Positions 46,444-54,790 of a stretch of 64,000 nucleotides of DNA are shown in pieces (position 1 is the stretch's first letter; every line of letters begins with the position of its first letter). The position numbers were made by a program, and so were the translations under genes. This DNA comes from Heyndrickxia vini (GTDB lineage: Bacteria > Bacillota > Bacilli > Bacillales > Bacillaceae_C), in the NCBI RefSeq assembly GCF_016772275.1, contig NZ_CP065425.1, positions 3,623,501 to 3,687,500 of the forward strand, in the 5' to 3' direction. The notes under the pieces are model-generated. The model was not told where the DNA came from, ran no database searches, and was given only the letters and a program-made list of their open reading frames with translations.

Positions 46444-46932
46444 TTGAATATCCGTGAATGTGAACTCCCGGGCATCGGACAAAAATTCGAAATTCAAACA
46501 AATGGAAATGAAAAAATCGTCGTCATTTTGCATGAAGACGGTCAAAGGGAAATTTATCAATTCGACTCGATGAATGCAGAGGAAAGCTCAGGCTGTGTTA
46601 CATTAACTGATGAAGAATCAAGACAAATTGCTGCAATATTAGGAGGAATTATTTATAAACCGAAGGCAATTGAAAACTTGGAGCATGCATTTGAAGAATT
46701 AGTATTTGAATGGTGTAAAGTTGATGCAAACGCAAGCATTATCAACCGTACAATTGGCGAATTAAAAATTAGGGATCACTTTGGCGTTACTATCATTGCA
46801 ATTGTAAGAAAAAACCGCGAAAAAGTATTAAATCCGGGGGCAAATGAAATCCTTCAACATGGGGATACTGTCGTTTTATCAGGTGAACGTGCGAATATTC
46901 AAAGGATTTTATCTAAGTTGTTCAATCATTAG
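46444..46932 (+). CDS. Second KhtT-like RCK_C protein, orphan copy
   Basis: A 162-residue paralogue of the KhtT at 45164, alike from end to end (NIRECELPGIGQKFEI, IGELKIRDHFGVTIIAI, NPGANEILQHGDTVVLSG). It has no antiporter gene of its own. It may share KhtU, giving a second sensory input, or act elsewhere. TTG 46444 is the start, behind AAGGAGCGAGTAAA. A bidirectional terminator follows. Confidence 0.85.
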   Translation: MNIRECELPGIGQKFEIQTNGNEKIVVILHEDGQREIYQFDSMNAEESSGCVTLTDEESRQIAAILGGIIYKPKAIENLEHAFEELVFEWCKVDANASIINRTIGELKIRDHFGVTIIAIVRKNREKVLNPGANEILQHGDTVVLSGERANIQRILSKLFNH

Positions 46933-46939
46933 GTTAAAA

Positions 46940-46967
46940 AAAGATCGAGACAGATAACTCGATCTTT
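46940..46967. terminator. Bidirectional terminator
   Basis: AAAGATCGAG / CTCGATCTTT perfect stem, 8-nt loop, between the khtT paralogue and the SDR gene. Confidence 0.88.
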
Positions 46968-46982
46968 CACTTTTTATGTATA

Positions 46983-47705
46983 TTAGAATGGATTCGTTCC
47001 CAGTAGAGTAGCATTTTTCACATAAATTCGAGGGTGCAATTTTAATTGGGAAACAATAAATTCTGCAAGATCTTCAGGCTGCATGTATTTTTCTTCATTT
47101 CCAGAAATCAGGTTACTTCTTGCTGCAAGCTCTGTTGCCACTGTACTTGGAGTGAGAGCAGTCACGCGAATATTATTTCTCCGTACTTCTTGTGCTAACG
47201 ATTCGGTTAATCCAATTAAGCCAAATTTAGATGCACTGTACGCACTTGAGGTAGCAGCACCATTAAGACCATTTGTTGAAGAAATATTAATAATGTCGCC
47301 GCCGTTTTTTTCTATTAATTGCGGAAGAACTGTGCGTGTTACATAATAAGGTCCCATTAAATTGACCTCAATCGTCTTTTTCCACTCTTCAGGCTCCGTT
47401 TCTAATAGTGGGGCAAACTTTCCTATACCTGCATTGTTAATTAATATATCTGTTGTACCAAGTGTATTTGTAATAGTCTCTATTGCTTTTTGTACTTGTT
47501 CATACGATGAAACATCAACAGATGCATAGGCAGCCTTTACTCCATACCCTTCAATTTCAGTAGCTACTTCCTTTAACGCTTCCTCTGTTCGAGCTAAAAG
47601 CCCAACATTTACACCTTCTTTAGCTAAAGCAATGGCGATCGCTTTACCAATTCCTCTTCCTGCACCTGTAACAAACGCAACTTTTCCTTTTAATGATTGT
47701 GCCAA
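46983..47705 (-). CDS. SDR-family oxidoreductase, FabG-like
   Basis: A 240-residue classical short-chain dehydrogenase. NAD(P) site TGAGRGIGKAIA, then NNAGIG, and catalytic Ser/Tyr/Lys in INISSTNG...SAYSASKFGLIG. Arg in LLARTEE after strand 2 suggests NADPH. TTG 47705 (LAQSLKGKV) is the likely start, with AAAGGGG 9 nt upstream; the ATG at 47738 adds 11 atypical residues. It resembles the 3-ketoacyl-ACP reductase-like SDRs; the substrate is unknown. Confidence 0.83.
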   Translation of the reverse strand: MAQSLKGKVAFVTGAGRGIGKAIAIALAKEGVNVGLLARTEEALKEVATEIEGYGVKAAYASVDVSSYEQVQKAIETITNTLGTTDILINNAGIGKFAPLLETEPEEWKKTIEVNLMGPYYVTRTVLPQLIEKNGGDIINISSTNGLNGAATSSAYSASKFGLIGLTESLAQEVRRNNIRVTALTPSTVATELAARSNLISGNEEKYMQPEDLAEFIVSQLKLHPRIYVKNATLLGTNPF

Positions 47706-47885
47706 AGGACTACAACCCCTTTCAAATATATCATTCATTTATTATTGCATATTTAATTACTAACATGCATTTCTAATGCTTCATGAAACTAATGAAAGAT
47801 ACTTTCTATTGGTTTGAAATTTATGTTCCATTTATCGGAATATTTAGTATAATTGAGTCACTAGCAAAATTTAGGATGTGAAACA

Positions 47886-48707
47886 TTGAAAATCAAAAAG
47901 TTATCTATCGTTTTGGAAATTATCATATTGCTCTGTTTGACACTCTTTCTAATTTTTGATTATTTTCCACAAGCTCCATTTACCCAATTTATATCGCCTA
48001 AAAAGATTTTTTGGATCATCATTTCCATCTTGGTGTTAAGCATGATAATCTTTCGAAAAAACAGCGACGATGGAAATATGTCATTTAAATACTCACTAAT
48101 ATTAAACGGATACTTTATTTTTTTAATTGGGCTATTAACATTGCTCGGGGGACAATCTTCAACGGGTATTTCTTTTAGTAATTATGAATTTTGGATCATA
48201 TTTATTATTGCGTTAGTCGATATTTGGGGGACATATAAAAAGACAAAAAACCCTTCATTCGCTAAGTTCATTTCAGCTACTCTTCTTTTAACAATCATAA
48301 TCATCTCGTTCCAATTTTGGAATGAGCACCGTGAAAGAAATTTAGCCGAGTTAATTCGGTTCAACCCACATGATCTTGTATCTATAGGGTTTACAATGAA
48401 CAAAATTCCTGAAAATAAGACTTATGAATGGATAACGGAAAAAGTTGAACCAGCAAATGAACTTATTGGATATTTAGGGAAGTACCGTGTTAAACGGATA
48501 TCTGAAAAGGAATATAACAAGACATTGTCGGAAGAAAAGTTTGAAATTACACTCTCACATAAAACGATACCCCCCTCAGTCGTTTTCGGTACTAAAAATT
48601 ATCTTCACATTCTATCAGGGAAATATTATAAAGTACTGAATGGACCAATTAATATGAGATCAATCCGTTCATATAATGAAAAGTATCGAAAAATATATCA
48701 GGAATAG
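47886..48707 (+). CDS. Membrane protein of unknown function
   Basis: A 273-residue protein: four or five helices in residues 5-150 (LEIIILLCLTLFLIFDYF first), then a soluble C-terminal part of about 120 residues rich in Lys, Glu and Tyr. I do not recognise a family. TTG 47886 is the start, behind AGGATGTG. It is divergent from the SDR gene and followed by a bidirectional terminator. Confidence 0.65.
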   Translation: MKIKKLSIVLEIIILLCLTLFLIFDYFPQAPFTQFISPKKIFWIIISILVLSMIIFRKNSDDGNMSFKYSLILNGYFIFLIGLLTLLGGQSSTGISFSNYEFWIIFIIALVDIWGTYKKTKNPSFAKFISATLLLTIIIISFQFWNEHRERNLAELIRFNPHDLVSIGFTMNKIPENKTYEWITEKVEPANELIGYLGKYRVKRISEKEYNKTLSEEKFEITLSHKTIPPSVVFGTKNYLHILSGKYYKVLNGPINMRSIRSYNEKYRKIYQE

Positions 48708-48710
48708 TAG

Positions 48711-48739
48711 AAAGAGAGGCCTAAAAACCTCTCTCTTTT
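48711..48739. terminator. Bidirectional terminator
   Basis: AAAGAGAGG / CCTCTCTTT-type stem, 8-nt loop, T-rich ends; it separates the membrane protein gene from the converging GNAT gene. Confidence 0.82.
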
Positions 48740-48742
48740 CTC

Positions 48743-49303
48743 TTATATTTTTTTTACCATATAGTCATACTCATGATCATTAATTATAATGTTTTTTTCC
48801 TTCATGTATCCAAGTTTCTCGTATAGTCGTTTCGCTCCGGGATTATCTTCTGCAACATTTAAAGTGACTCTCGTAAACCCTTTATCCTGTGCCACTTGTT
48901 CTGCTTTTTGGATAAGGATTGTTCCAATTCCTCTCCCTTGAAAATCTGGACCAACACTGACCGTATCAATATAATAATCACCTTTGTCAGCTTCTTGATC
49001 GAATGACTCTATATGATTTTTCCCTTTCTTTTTCAGTCTTTCAAGAATTGGTCTGTCCAACTTTTCTGCATCGTCACCGGAATAGGCGACAAGAATACCT
49101 GCAACATTACCATCAACTTCCGCGACAATACTATTTTGATAGCTCAATCGATTATTTTCCTGATGAAATAAGTCTGATAGAACGTTTCTTATTTTCTCCG
49201 TTTCCTTTTCACCCGTTAATGCTTCCGCAATATCATGTATCGCTAAATGGATATAATCTGCCGCTTCCTTTGCATCACTTTTCATAGCTAGTCTGCATTG
49301 CAT
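48743..49303 (-). CDS. GNAT-family acetyltransferase
   Basis: A 186-residue acetyltransferase with a clear acetyl-CoA loop, VGPDFQGRGIGTILIQKAE (residues 117-135), and motif B NPGAKRLYEKLGY. The start follows TAGAGGAGTGACAACAAC. It is 15 bp after the C45 gene and probably in its operon. The substrate is unknown; such proteins modify small amines or peptides. Confidence 0.83.
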   Translation of the reverse strand: MQCRLAMKSDAKEAADYIHLAIHDIAEALTGEKETEKIRNVLSDLFHQENNRLSYQNSIVAEVDGNVAGILVAYSGDDAEKLDRPILERLKKKGKNHIESFDQEADKGDYYIDTVSVGPDFQGRGIGTILIQKAEQVAQDKGFTRVTLNVAEDNPGAKRLYEKLGYMKEKNIIINDHEYDYMVKKI

Positions 49304-49318
49304 GTTGTTGTCACTCCT

Positions 49319-50383
49319 CTATTTTCTTGACCAATCTGCGCCTTCATCCATATGGACAAAAGGAATGGTTGTATCAATTTCTCCTACTATCCTTTCAAAA
49401 GTGATGTCTTCACCACTTAGCCATTTTTGCCAATCAAACTCATATGGTTCTACATCTCCACCAAGTGCAAACCATGCTTTCATAGCACGTGGTAAATAAG
49501 CTGAAGTATGAATTGTTCCTGCCCAGCTCCCATATAAATCAGAAAAAACACCTTTATCGGTACTATTCATTAAACGAAAAGCTTCCTGTGCACCCGAAAT
49601 TGTTTCTTGGTTTGCTTGTAGAATTTGTAACCGTCTCTTCGAATCGACGAGATGATGGCGATTTTCATCTTGCATTAATTCAAAATGATTGGTGCACGCA
49701 TTTGCTTGACGAACCCTTACTTCACGGGGAGAAGTTTCCACAATTTGTGTCTCACCATTTTTGTCATATACAACATATGTAAAGGAATGGCGATGTGGAA
49801 TTTCTTTCAGCATTTCAACGGCTTCTTCCACATTTGCACACGATTCTAATACTAACCTGCCTATCATACAGCAGATGAACCCATCACCTGGAGATTTACG
49901 ATTCATAAAGTTATAGCCCATGGCCAATCCCTTCTCGTTCATTCCATCCATTCGTCCAGTAATTCGCTGACTCGGTCCCACTATCGCGTAGCCTTGGTCG
50001 GTCGGTTGAAAAAAAGTATAACGACCTTCGTATGTCTTAGGATGATAATCATAATTACGGATTAAATAATGATCTCCCGTTAAAATGGAACAGCCTGATC
50101 GCACATAATCTAAGCGATATCCTCCAAATTCCATCAACACCCGTTCGATCGGCCATTCCAATGCGTCCTGCAAACCAAGCAGTTCATCCCAAATTCCTGA
50201 AGCAAATCGAGTAATCGCTTGTTTTACTTCCTTAGCCTCCACAGTAAATCGGGGTTTTCTTACTTGCCACTGTTTTTCACGATTTTGAATTATAAGTGAA
50301 TCCTTTAATTTTTTCCCTTGCATATAACCAAAGTCATAATGCGTTCCTCTAAATTGAATAATCTCACTATAAATTTGCTTCAT
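49319..50383 (-). CDS. C45-family autoproteolytic acyltransferase/hydrolase
   Basis: A 354-residue Ntn-hydrolase of the acyl-CoA:6-aminopenicillanate acyltransferase family. The nucleophile is Cys98 in RSGCSIL, which becomes N-terminal after self-cleavage. RNYDYHP and GMNEKGLAMGYNF are further family motifs. Bacterial members hydrolyse acylated amino acids or peptides; a penicillin role is unlikely. The start follows AGAGGGATCTGAC. It heads a two-gene operon with a GNAT enzyme. Confidence 0.8.
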   Translation of the reverse strand: MKQIYSEIIQFRGTHYDFGYMQGKKLKDSLIIQNREKQWQVRKPRFTVEAKEVKQAITRFASGIWDELLGLQDALEWPIERVLMEFGGYRLDYVRSGCSILTGDHYLIRNYDYHPKTYEGRYTFFQPTDQGYAIVGPSQRITGRMDGMNEKGLAMGYNFMNRKSPGDGFICCMIGRLVLESCANVEEAVEMLKEIPHRHSFTYVVYDKNGETQIVETSPREVRVRQANACTNHFELMQDENRHHLVDSKRRLQILQANQETISGAQEAFRLMNSTDKGVFSDLYGSWAGTIHTSAYLPRAMKAWFALGGDVEPYEFDWQKWLSGEDITFERIVGEIDTTIPFVHMDEGADWSRK

Positions 50384-50462
50384 GTCAGATCCCTCTTAGA
50401 AAAATTTAGTTCCTTATATTTAAGATACGGGATTAACAAATGAAAATAAAGCATATCCCCTT

Positions 50463-50645
50463 TTATGCGGACATGGAATCCGTTATTTTTGATAAATGAG
50501 CTATTTTAAAAGCCCATCGGACACTGGGTACGTTATTTACGAAAAAACATAAAGAAATCACCGCTTTTTTATAATATAACGGAACCAATGTCCTCAAACA
50601 TAAGGAATAACCCCATTTTGTCACAGATAGCGGATCGGGAGTCCG
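50463..50645. repeat. Cluster of degenerate GCGGAC...TCCGTTAT repeats
   Basis: Two copies read on the plus strand (GCGGACATGGAATCCGTTAT at 50466 and TCGGACACTGGGTACGTTAT near 50517). Two read on the minus strand (GAGGACATTGGTTCCGTTAT near 50592, and GCGGACTCCCGATCCGCTAT near 50646). They fill the 313-bp gap before the opp terminator. No gene is seen here; open frames through it do not look protein-like. Confidence 0.6.
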
Positions 50646-50649
50646 CAGA

Positions 50650-50681
50650 AAAAAAGACCAAATCGTAAACGATTTGATCTT
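50650..50681 (-). terminator. Terminator of the opp operon
   Basis: AGATCAAATCGT / ACGATTTGGTCT stem with a 2-4 nt loop, followed by seven T on the minus strand, 15 bp after the oppF stop. Confidence 0.85.
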
Positions 50682-50696
50682 CATAGTGGCAATCTA

Positions 50697-51622
50697 TTAC
50701 TGTTCTTTATATTGCTTAAATTCCTTCTCAGAACAATATACAAAATGCCCTGGTGTTACTTCACGCATTTTAATTTCTTCGCCTTGTTCATATTGATGAA
50801 CGGCCGGGTCATATGTTTGGCGCACACGTGTCCGTTCATAATCTGGATCCGGTAATGGAATAGCTGAAAGCAATGATTTCGTATAGGGATGTAGAGGATT
50901 ATTATATAAATCCTCTGCTGGAGCTAACTCCACTAACTTACCAAAATACATAACCCCAATACGGTCACTTATATATTTAACCATTGATAAGTCATGGGCG
51001 ATAAATAAATAAGTTAACCCTTTTTCTTTTTGAAGCTTTTTCATTAAATTAACTACTTGTGCTTGAATGGATACATCCAATGCAGAAATAGGTTCATCCG
51101 CAATGATAAATTCAGGGTTAACGGCAAGAGCTCGGGCAATTCCGATCCTCTGTCTTTGTCCACCCGAAAATTCATGTGGATAACGATTGGCATGCTCGCG
51201 ATTTAAGCCAACTGTTTCAAGAAGATGGGCTACCATGTCCATTCTTTCTTTTGGAGATTTGGCCAAACCATGGATATCAATACCTTCTGCAATGATATCA
51301 GCAACTTTTGTTCGCGGGTTGAGCGATGCGTAAGGATCCTGAAAGATCATTTGCATTTTTTGATGGAATTTCTTCAATTGTCCTTTTGACTTCTTCGCAT
51401 GAACATTTTCTCCGTTAAAAGGACTTCCCCACCTGTTGCATCATAAAGTCGAATAATCGTACGTCCAGTTGTTGACTTGCCACAACCAGATTCACCTACT
51501 AGGCCAAGCGTTTCTCCTTTAAAAATATCGAAGGAAATATCATCAACAGCACGCACTTCATTCGATGTACCCATATTAAAATACTGTTTTAAATTTTTTA
51601 TTTCTAATAATTTTTCTGCCAT
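50697..51622 (-). pseudogene. oppF: Oligopeptide ABC transporter ATPase OppF, split by a frameshift
   Basis: Two frames together make one OppF of about 308 residues. The first part (51622 down to about 51420) carries Walker [13 protein letters not shown] and ends in frame at [11 protein letters not shown]. The second (to 50697) carries the Q-loop MIFQDPYASLNPR, LSGG-type SGGQRQRIGIARAL, Walker B FIIADEPISALD, and the OppF C-terminal YCSEKEFKQY. Adding one T to the TTTT run (AAAA at 51417-51420 on the plus strand) restores [20 protein letters not shown]. As written, no complete OppF is made. A sequencing error cannot be excluded. Confidence 0.87.
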
Positions 51623-51624
51623 TT

Positions 51625-52686
51625 TTATTTTGCCTCCTTATTAGGAGCTGCTTTTTTATTAGCATTAAATTTATTCATTCGCAATTGAACTGCTGCAGGC
51701 GGTTCCACTTTTGGTGCATCCGGATGGAGCAGCCATGTTGCAGCATAATGCGTATCAGATACTTTAAACATTGGCGGTTCTTTTTCATAATCTATTTTCA
51801 ACGCATAAGGGTTACGAACAGCAAAAGCATCACCCTTCGGCGGATTTAGCAAGTCCGGTGGTGTTCCTGGAATGACATATAATTCTTCATCGTTCGCATC
51901 AAGACTAGGCATGGAACTGATTAATCCCCAAGTATATGGATGTTTAGGATTATAGAAAATTTCATCTACTGTTCCTACTTCAACAATTTTCCCACCATAC
52001 ATAACGGCTACACGATCGGCTACATTTGCAACAACGCCTAAATCATGGGTAATAAAAATAATAGAAGTATCCACTTTCTTTTGTAGTTCTTTCATTAAGT
52101 CTAAGATTTGACCTTGAATCGTTACGTCTAATGCTGTTGTTGGTTCATCAGCGATTAATACTTTCGGATTACATGCTAGTGCAATTGCAATTACAACACG
52201 TTGTCTCATACCACCAGAAAACTGGTGAGGGTATTGTTTCATACGAGATTCTGGTTTCGGAATCCCGACTAGCTTTAATAAATTGATTGCTCGTTTTCTT
52301 GCTTCATCTTTACCAAGATGTTGATGTTTCAACAATGGTTCCATAATTTGCTTCCCGATGGTCATCGTTGGATTAAGTGAAGTCATCGGATCTTGGAAGA
52401 TCATCGAAATATCTTTTCCACGAACTTTTTGCATTTCTTTCTCAGAAGCTTTGGCAATATCTTTTCCATTAAAAAGAATTTGACCGGATTTAATTTCAGA
52501 ATTGCTAGGTGGTAACAACCGCATAATGGATTTTGTTGTGACCGACTTACCGGAACCTGATTCCCCAACAATTGCTAGTGTTTCACCTTCATACAGATCA
52601 AAGTTTACTCCCCGGATTGCCTTTACTTCTCCAGCAAATGTATGGAATGAAATATTAAGATCTTTTACTTCAAGCATTTTTTTCAT
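51625..52686 (-). CDS. oppD: Oligopeptide ABC transporter ATPase OppD
   Basis: A 353-residue ATPase: Walker [13 protein letters not shown], signature FSGGMRQRV, Walker [13 protein letters not shown], switch His in FITHDLG, and the oligo_HPY C-terminal extension [11 protein letters not shown]. It powers peptide uptake with OppF. ATG 52686 is preferred (AGGTGA 5 nt upstream) over GTG 52695. It is 2 bp from oppF and 17 bp after oppC. Confidence 0.9.
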   Translation of the reverse strand: MKKMLEVKDLNISFHTFAGEVKAIRGVNFDLYEGETLAIVGESGSGKSVTTKSIMRLLPPSNSEIKSGQILFNGKDIAKASEKEMQKVRGKDISMIFQDPMTSLNPTMTIGKQIMEPLLKHQHLGKDEARKRAINLLKLVGIPKPESRMKQYPHQFSGGMRQRVVIAIALACNPKVLIADEPTTALDVTIQGQILDLMKELQKKVDTSIIFITHDLGVVANVADRVAVMYGGKIVEVGTVDEIFYNPKHPYTWGLISSMPSLDANDEELYVIPGTPPDLLNPPKGDAFAVRNPYALKIDYEKEPPMFKVSDTHYAATWLLHPDAPKVEPPAAVQLRMNKFNANKKAAPNKEAK

Positions 52687-52703
52687 CTTTCTCACCTCGC
52701 TCT

Positions 52704-53723
52704 TTAATCTCTCATTTTCGGATCAAATGCATCACGTAGTCCGTCTCCGATTAAGTTACTTGCAACTAATATAATACAAATGACTAGACAAGGAATAATC
52801 ATTAAGTGAGGTAAGAATTGGAATGTTTTATACCCATCCTCAATCAATGTTCCTAAAGATGCCTTAGGTGCTTGTAAACCAATACCAATGAAGCTTAAGA
52901 ATGCTTCAAAAAATATCGCACTCGGAATCGTAAACATCGTATTGATGATTATAACCCCTGATAAATTCGGTAATAAATGTTTAAATAAGATTCTTCCATT
53001 AGATGCACCAAGTGTTTTCGATGCCATAACATATTCTTGGCTTTTTAGTTTCAATACTTGACCGCGAACGACCCGAGCCATCCCAATCCATCCAGTGATA
53101 ACCATTGCAATTGTGATGGATAAAATCCCCGGTTCCATAATTAATAGCATGAGAATAACGACAATTAAATTTGGTATACCAGAAATAACCTCTAAAATAC
53201 GTTGCATGACGTTATCTACTTGTCCACCTTTAAACCCTGAGATTAGTCCGTATGTTACCCCAATAACCATATCAATAAGCGCAGCTAGGAATGCGATATA
53301 TAATGAAACCCTTGTTCCAAGCCATACCCGTGAAAATAAATCCCGTCCAAGACCATCTGTTCCAAACCAATAGTAGTCTTTAATATGCTGTTCTTTATAT
53401 ACGTTGGTTTCAACTCCGCCAATTTTTTGGCTGCCATCAAATATTCCCATTTTTTCTAAGCCAGGTACTCTTGGAGGAAGATTAGCCCTCGTTGTATTTA
53501 CTTCCGTAGGATCAAAATGTGAAAGATGTGGCCCAATAATTGCCATAATAATGATTAGTACTAATAGAACTAAACTAATTATCGCACCTTTATTTTTTCT
53601 AACCCGAAGCCATGCATCCTTCGCAAAGGAAAGTTGCGGTTTTGAAATAACTTCACTTTCATTTGGATTCACTGGAGCGGGCTCAAACATTTCTTTCGGT
53701 ATTTTTTCTAACATTTCAGCCAT
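52704..53723 (-). CDS. oppC: Oligopeptide ABC transporter permease OppC
   Basis: A 339-residue permease with an N-terminal OppC_N segment (residues 30-75 with TM1) and five more helices. The ABC-contact EAA loop is EYVMASKTLGASNGRILFKH near residue 240. The start codon overlaps the oppB stop by 1 nt. Confidence 0.9.
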   Translation of the reverse strand: MAEMLEKIPKEMFEPAPVNPNESEVISKPQLSFAKDAWLRVRKNKGAIISLVLLVLIIIMAIIGPHLSHFDPTEVNTTRANLPPRVPGLEKMGIFDGSQKIGGVETNVYKEQHIKDYYWFGTDGLGRDLFSRVWLGTRVSLYIAFLAALIDMVIGVTYGLISGFKGGQVDNVMQRILEVISGIPNLIVVILMLLIMEPGILSITIAMVITGWIGMARVVRGQVLKLKSQEYVMASKTLGASNGRILFKHLLPNLSGVIIINTMFTIPSAIFFEAFLSFIGIGLQAPKASLGTLIEDGYKTFQFLPHLMIIPCLVICIILVASNLIGDGLRDAFDPKMRD

Positions 53724-54652
53724 TATTTTTTCCCTCCCGCTACACGAATTCTTGGATCAATGATTCCGTAAAGAATATCAACAATCAAAATGATTACTGT
53801 TAATAAGAAAGCAAAGAAAATGGTTGTTCCCATAATAATAGGAAAGTCATTCGTTTGAATTGATTTAACAAACTGCTCGCCGATTCCAGGTATAGCAAAA
53901 ATTTGTTCTACAACCATGGAACCAGTCATTAAACCAACTGCCATCGGTCCTAACACCGTAATTAACGGAATCAATGCATTTCGGACAGCATGTTTAAAGG
54001 AAATTTCCATTTTTGAATTTCCTTTTGCTTTTGCTAATGTTATATAATCTGAACCTAATACTTCAATTAGCTCTGTCCTCATGAACCGGGCAGCTGTTGC
54101 GATTGGGAAAATAGCCAATGCAATAGTAGGCATTATGGATGAGGCAAAACTATCCCATGAGGCAACTGGGAGCCATTGTAATTTAACTCCAATGATATAT
54201 TGTAGTACTGCAGCAAATACGAATGAAGGGATCGATTTTCCTAACACTGCGAGGAATGTACTTCCATAATCAATCCAAGTATTTTGAAACATCGCTGCTA
54301 AAACACCTAATAATATTCCGACAATCGTTCCGATAAACATCGCTTGAAAGCCTAGCTGTAATGATGGCCCCATTCGATTGATAAGCAGTTTTGTAACTGG
54401 CTGATTATCAAATTGGAATGATACCCCTAAGTCACCCTTTACAATGTTTACCATATATCTTCCGTACTGAACTGGAATTGGGTCATTTAATCCATACTTT
54501 TCTTCAAGGATGATCTTTTGTTCGTCAGATAGCTTTTCTTCTGCCCGAAACGGTGTACCCGGCAAAAATTTCATCAAAAAGAAAGTAAATGATGAAATAA
54601 TAAACAAAGTAAGAATTAAATAAACAATTCTTTTTGAAATATACTTTGCCAT
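53723..54652 (-). CDS. oppB: Oligopeptide ABC transporter permease OppB
   Basis: A 309-residue permease with six helices. The typical N-terminus RIVYLILTLFIISSFTFFLM and EAA loop DYITLAKAKGNSKMEISFKH are present. ATG 54652 follows AGGAGGTATGCTTG; the TTG one codon upstream is less likely. It forms the channel with OppC. A stable hairpin precedes it, which would reduce its expression relative to oppA. Confidence 0.9.
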   Translation of the reverse strand: MAKYISKRIVYLILTLFIISSFTFFLMKFLPGTPFRAEEKLSDEQKIILEEKYGLNDPIPVQYGRYMVNIVKGDLGVSFQFDNQPVTKLLINRMGPSLQLGFQAMFIGTIVGILLGVLAAMFQNTWIDYGSTFLAVLGKSIPSFVFAAVLQYIIGVKLQWLPVASWDSFASSIMPTIALAIFPIATAARFMRTELIEVLGSDYITLAKAKGNSKMEISFKHAVRNALIPLITVLGPMAVGLMTGSMVVEQIFAIPGIGEQFVKSIQTNDFPIIMGTTIFFAFLLTVIILIVDILYGIIDPRIRVAGGKK

Positions 54653-54713
54653 CAAGCATACCTCCTAATCCAAATAATTTAAAATCTTCTAAATATGGTG
54701 ATATATAAAGGGG

Positions 54714-54755
54714 AAAAGAGAGTAATCTTTTTATTGTAAAAAGATACTCTCTTTT
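54714..54755 (-). terminator. Attenuating hairpin between oppA and oppB
   Basis: AAAGAGAGTATCTTTTT / AAAAAGATTACTCTCTTTT stem of about 17 bp with one bulge and a 5-nt loop. It would stop part of the transcription after oppA or protect its mRNA, giving excess binding protein. Confidence 0.75.
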
Positions 54756-54790
54756 TGGAAGACCTTCAATATATCCTATTGTCTATCTTC

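Noticed and set aside
50463..50684. Minus-strand frame of 73 codons beside oppF
   Set aside because: It covers the repeat cluster and the opp terminator and does not look like a protein.
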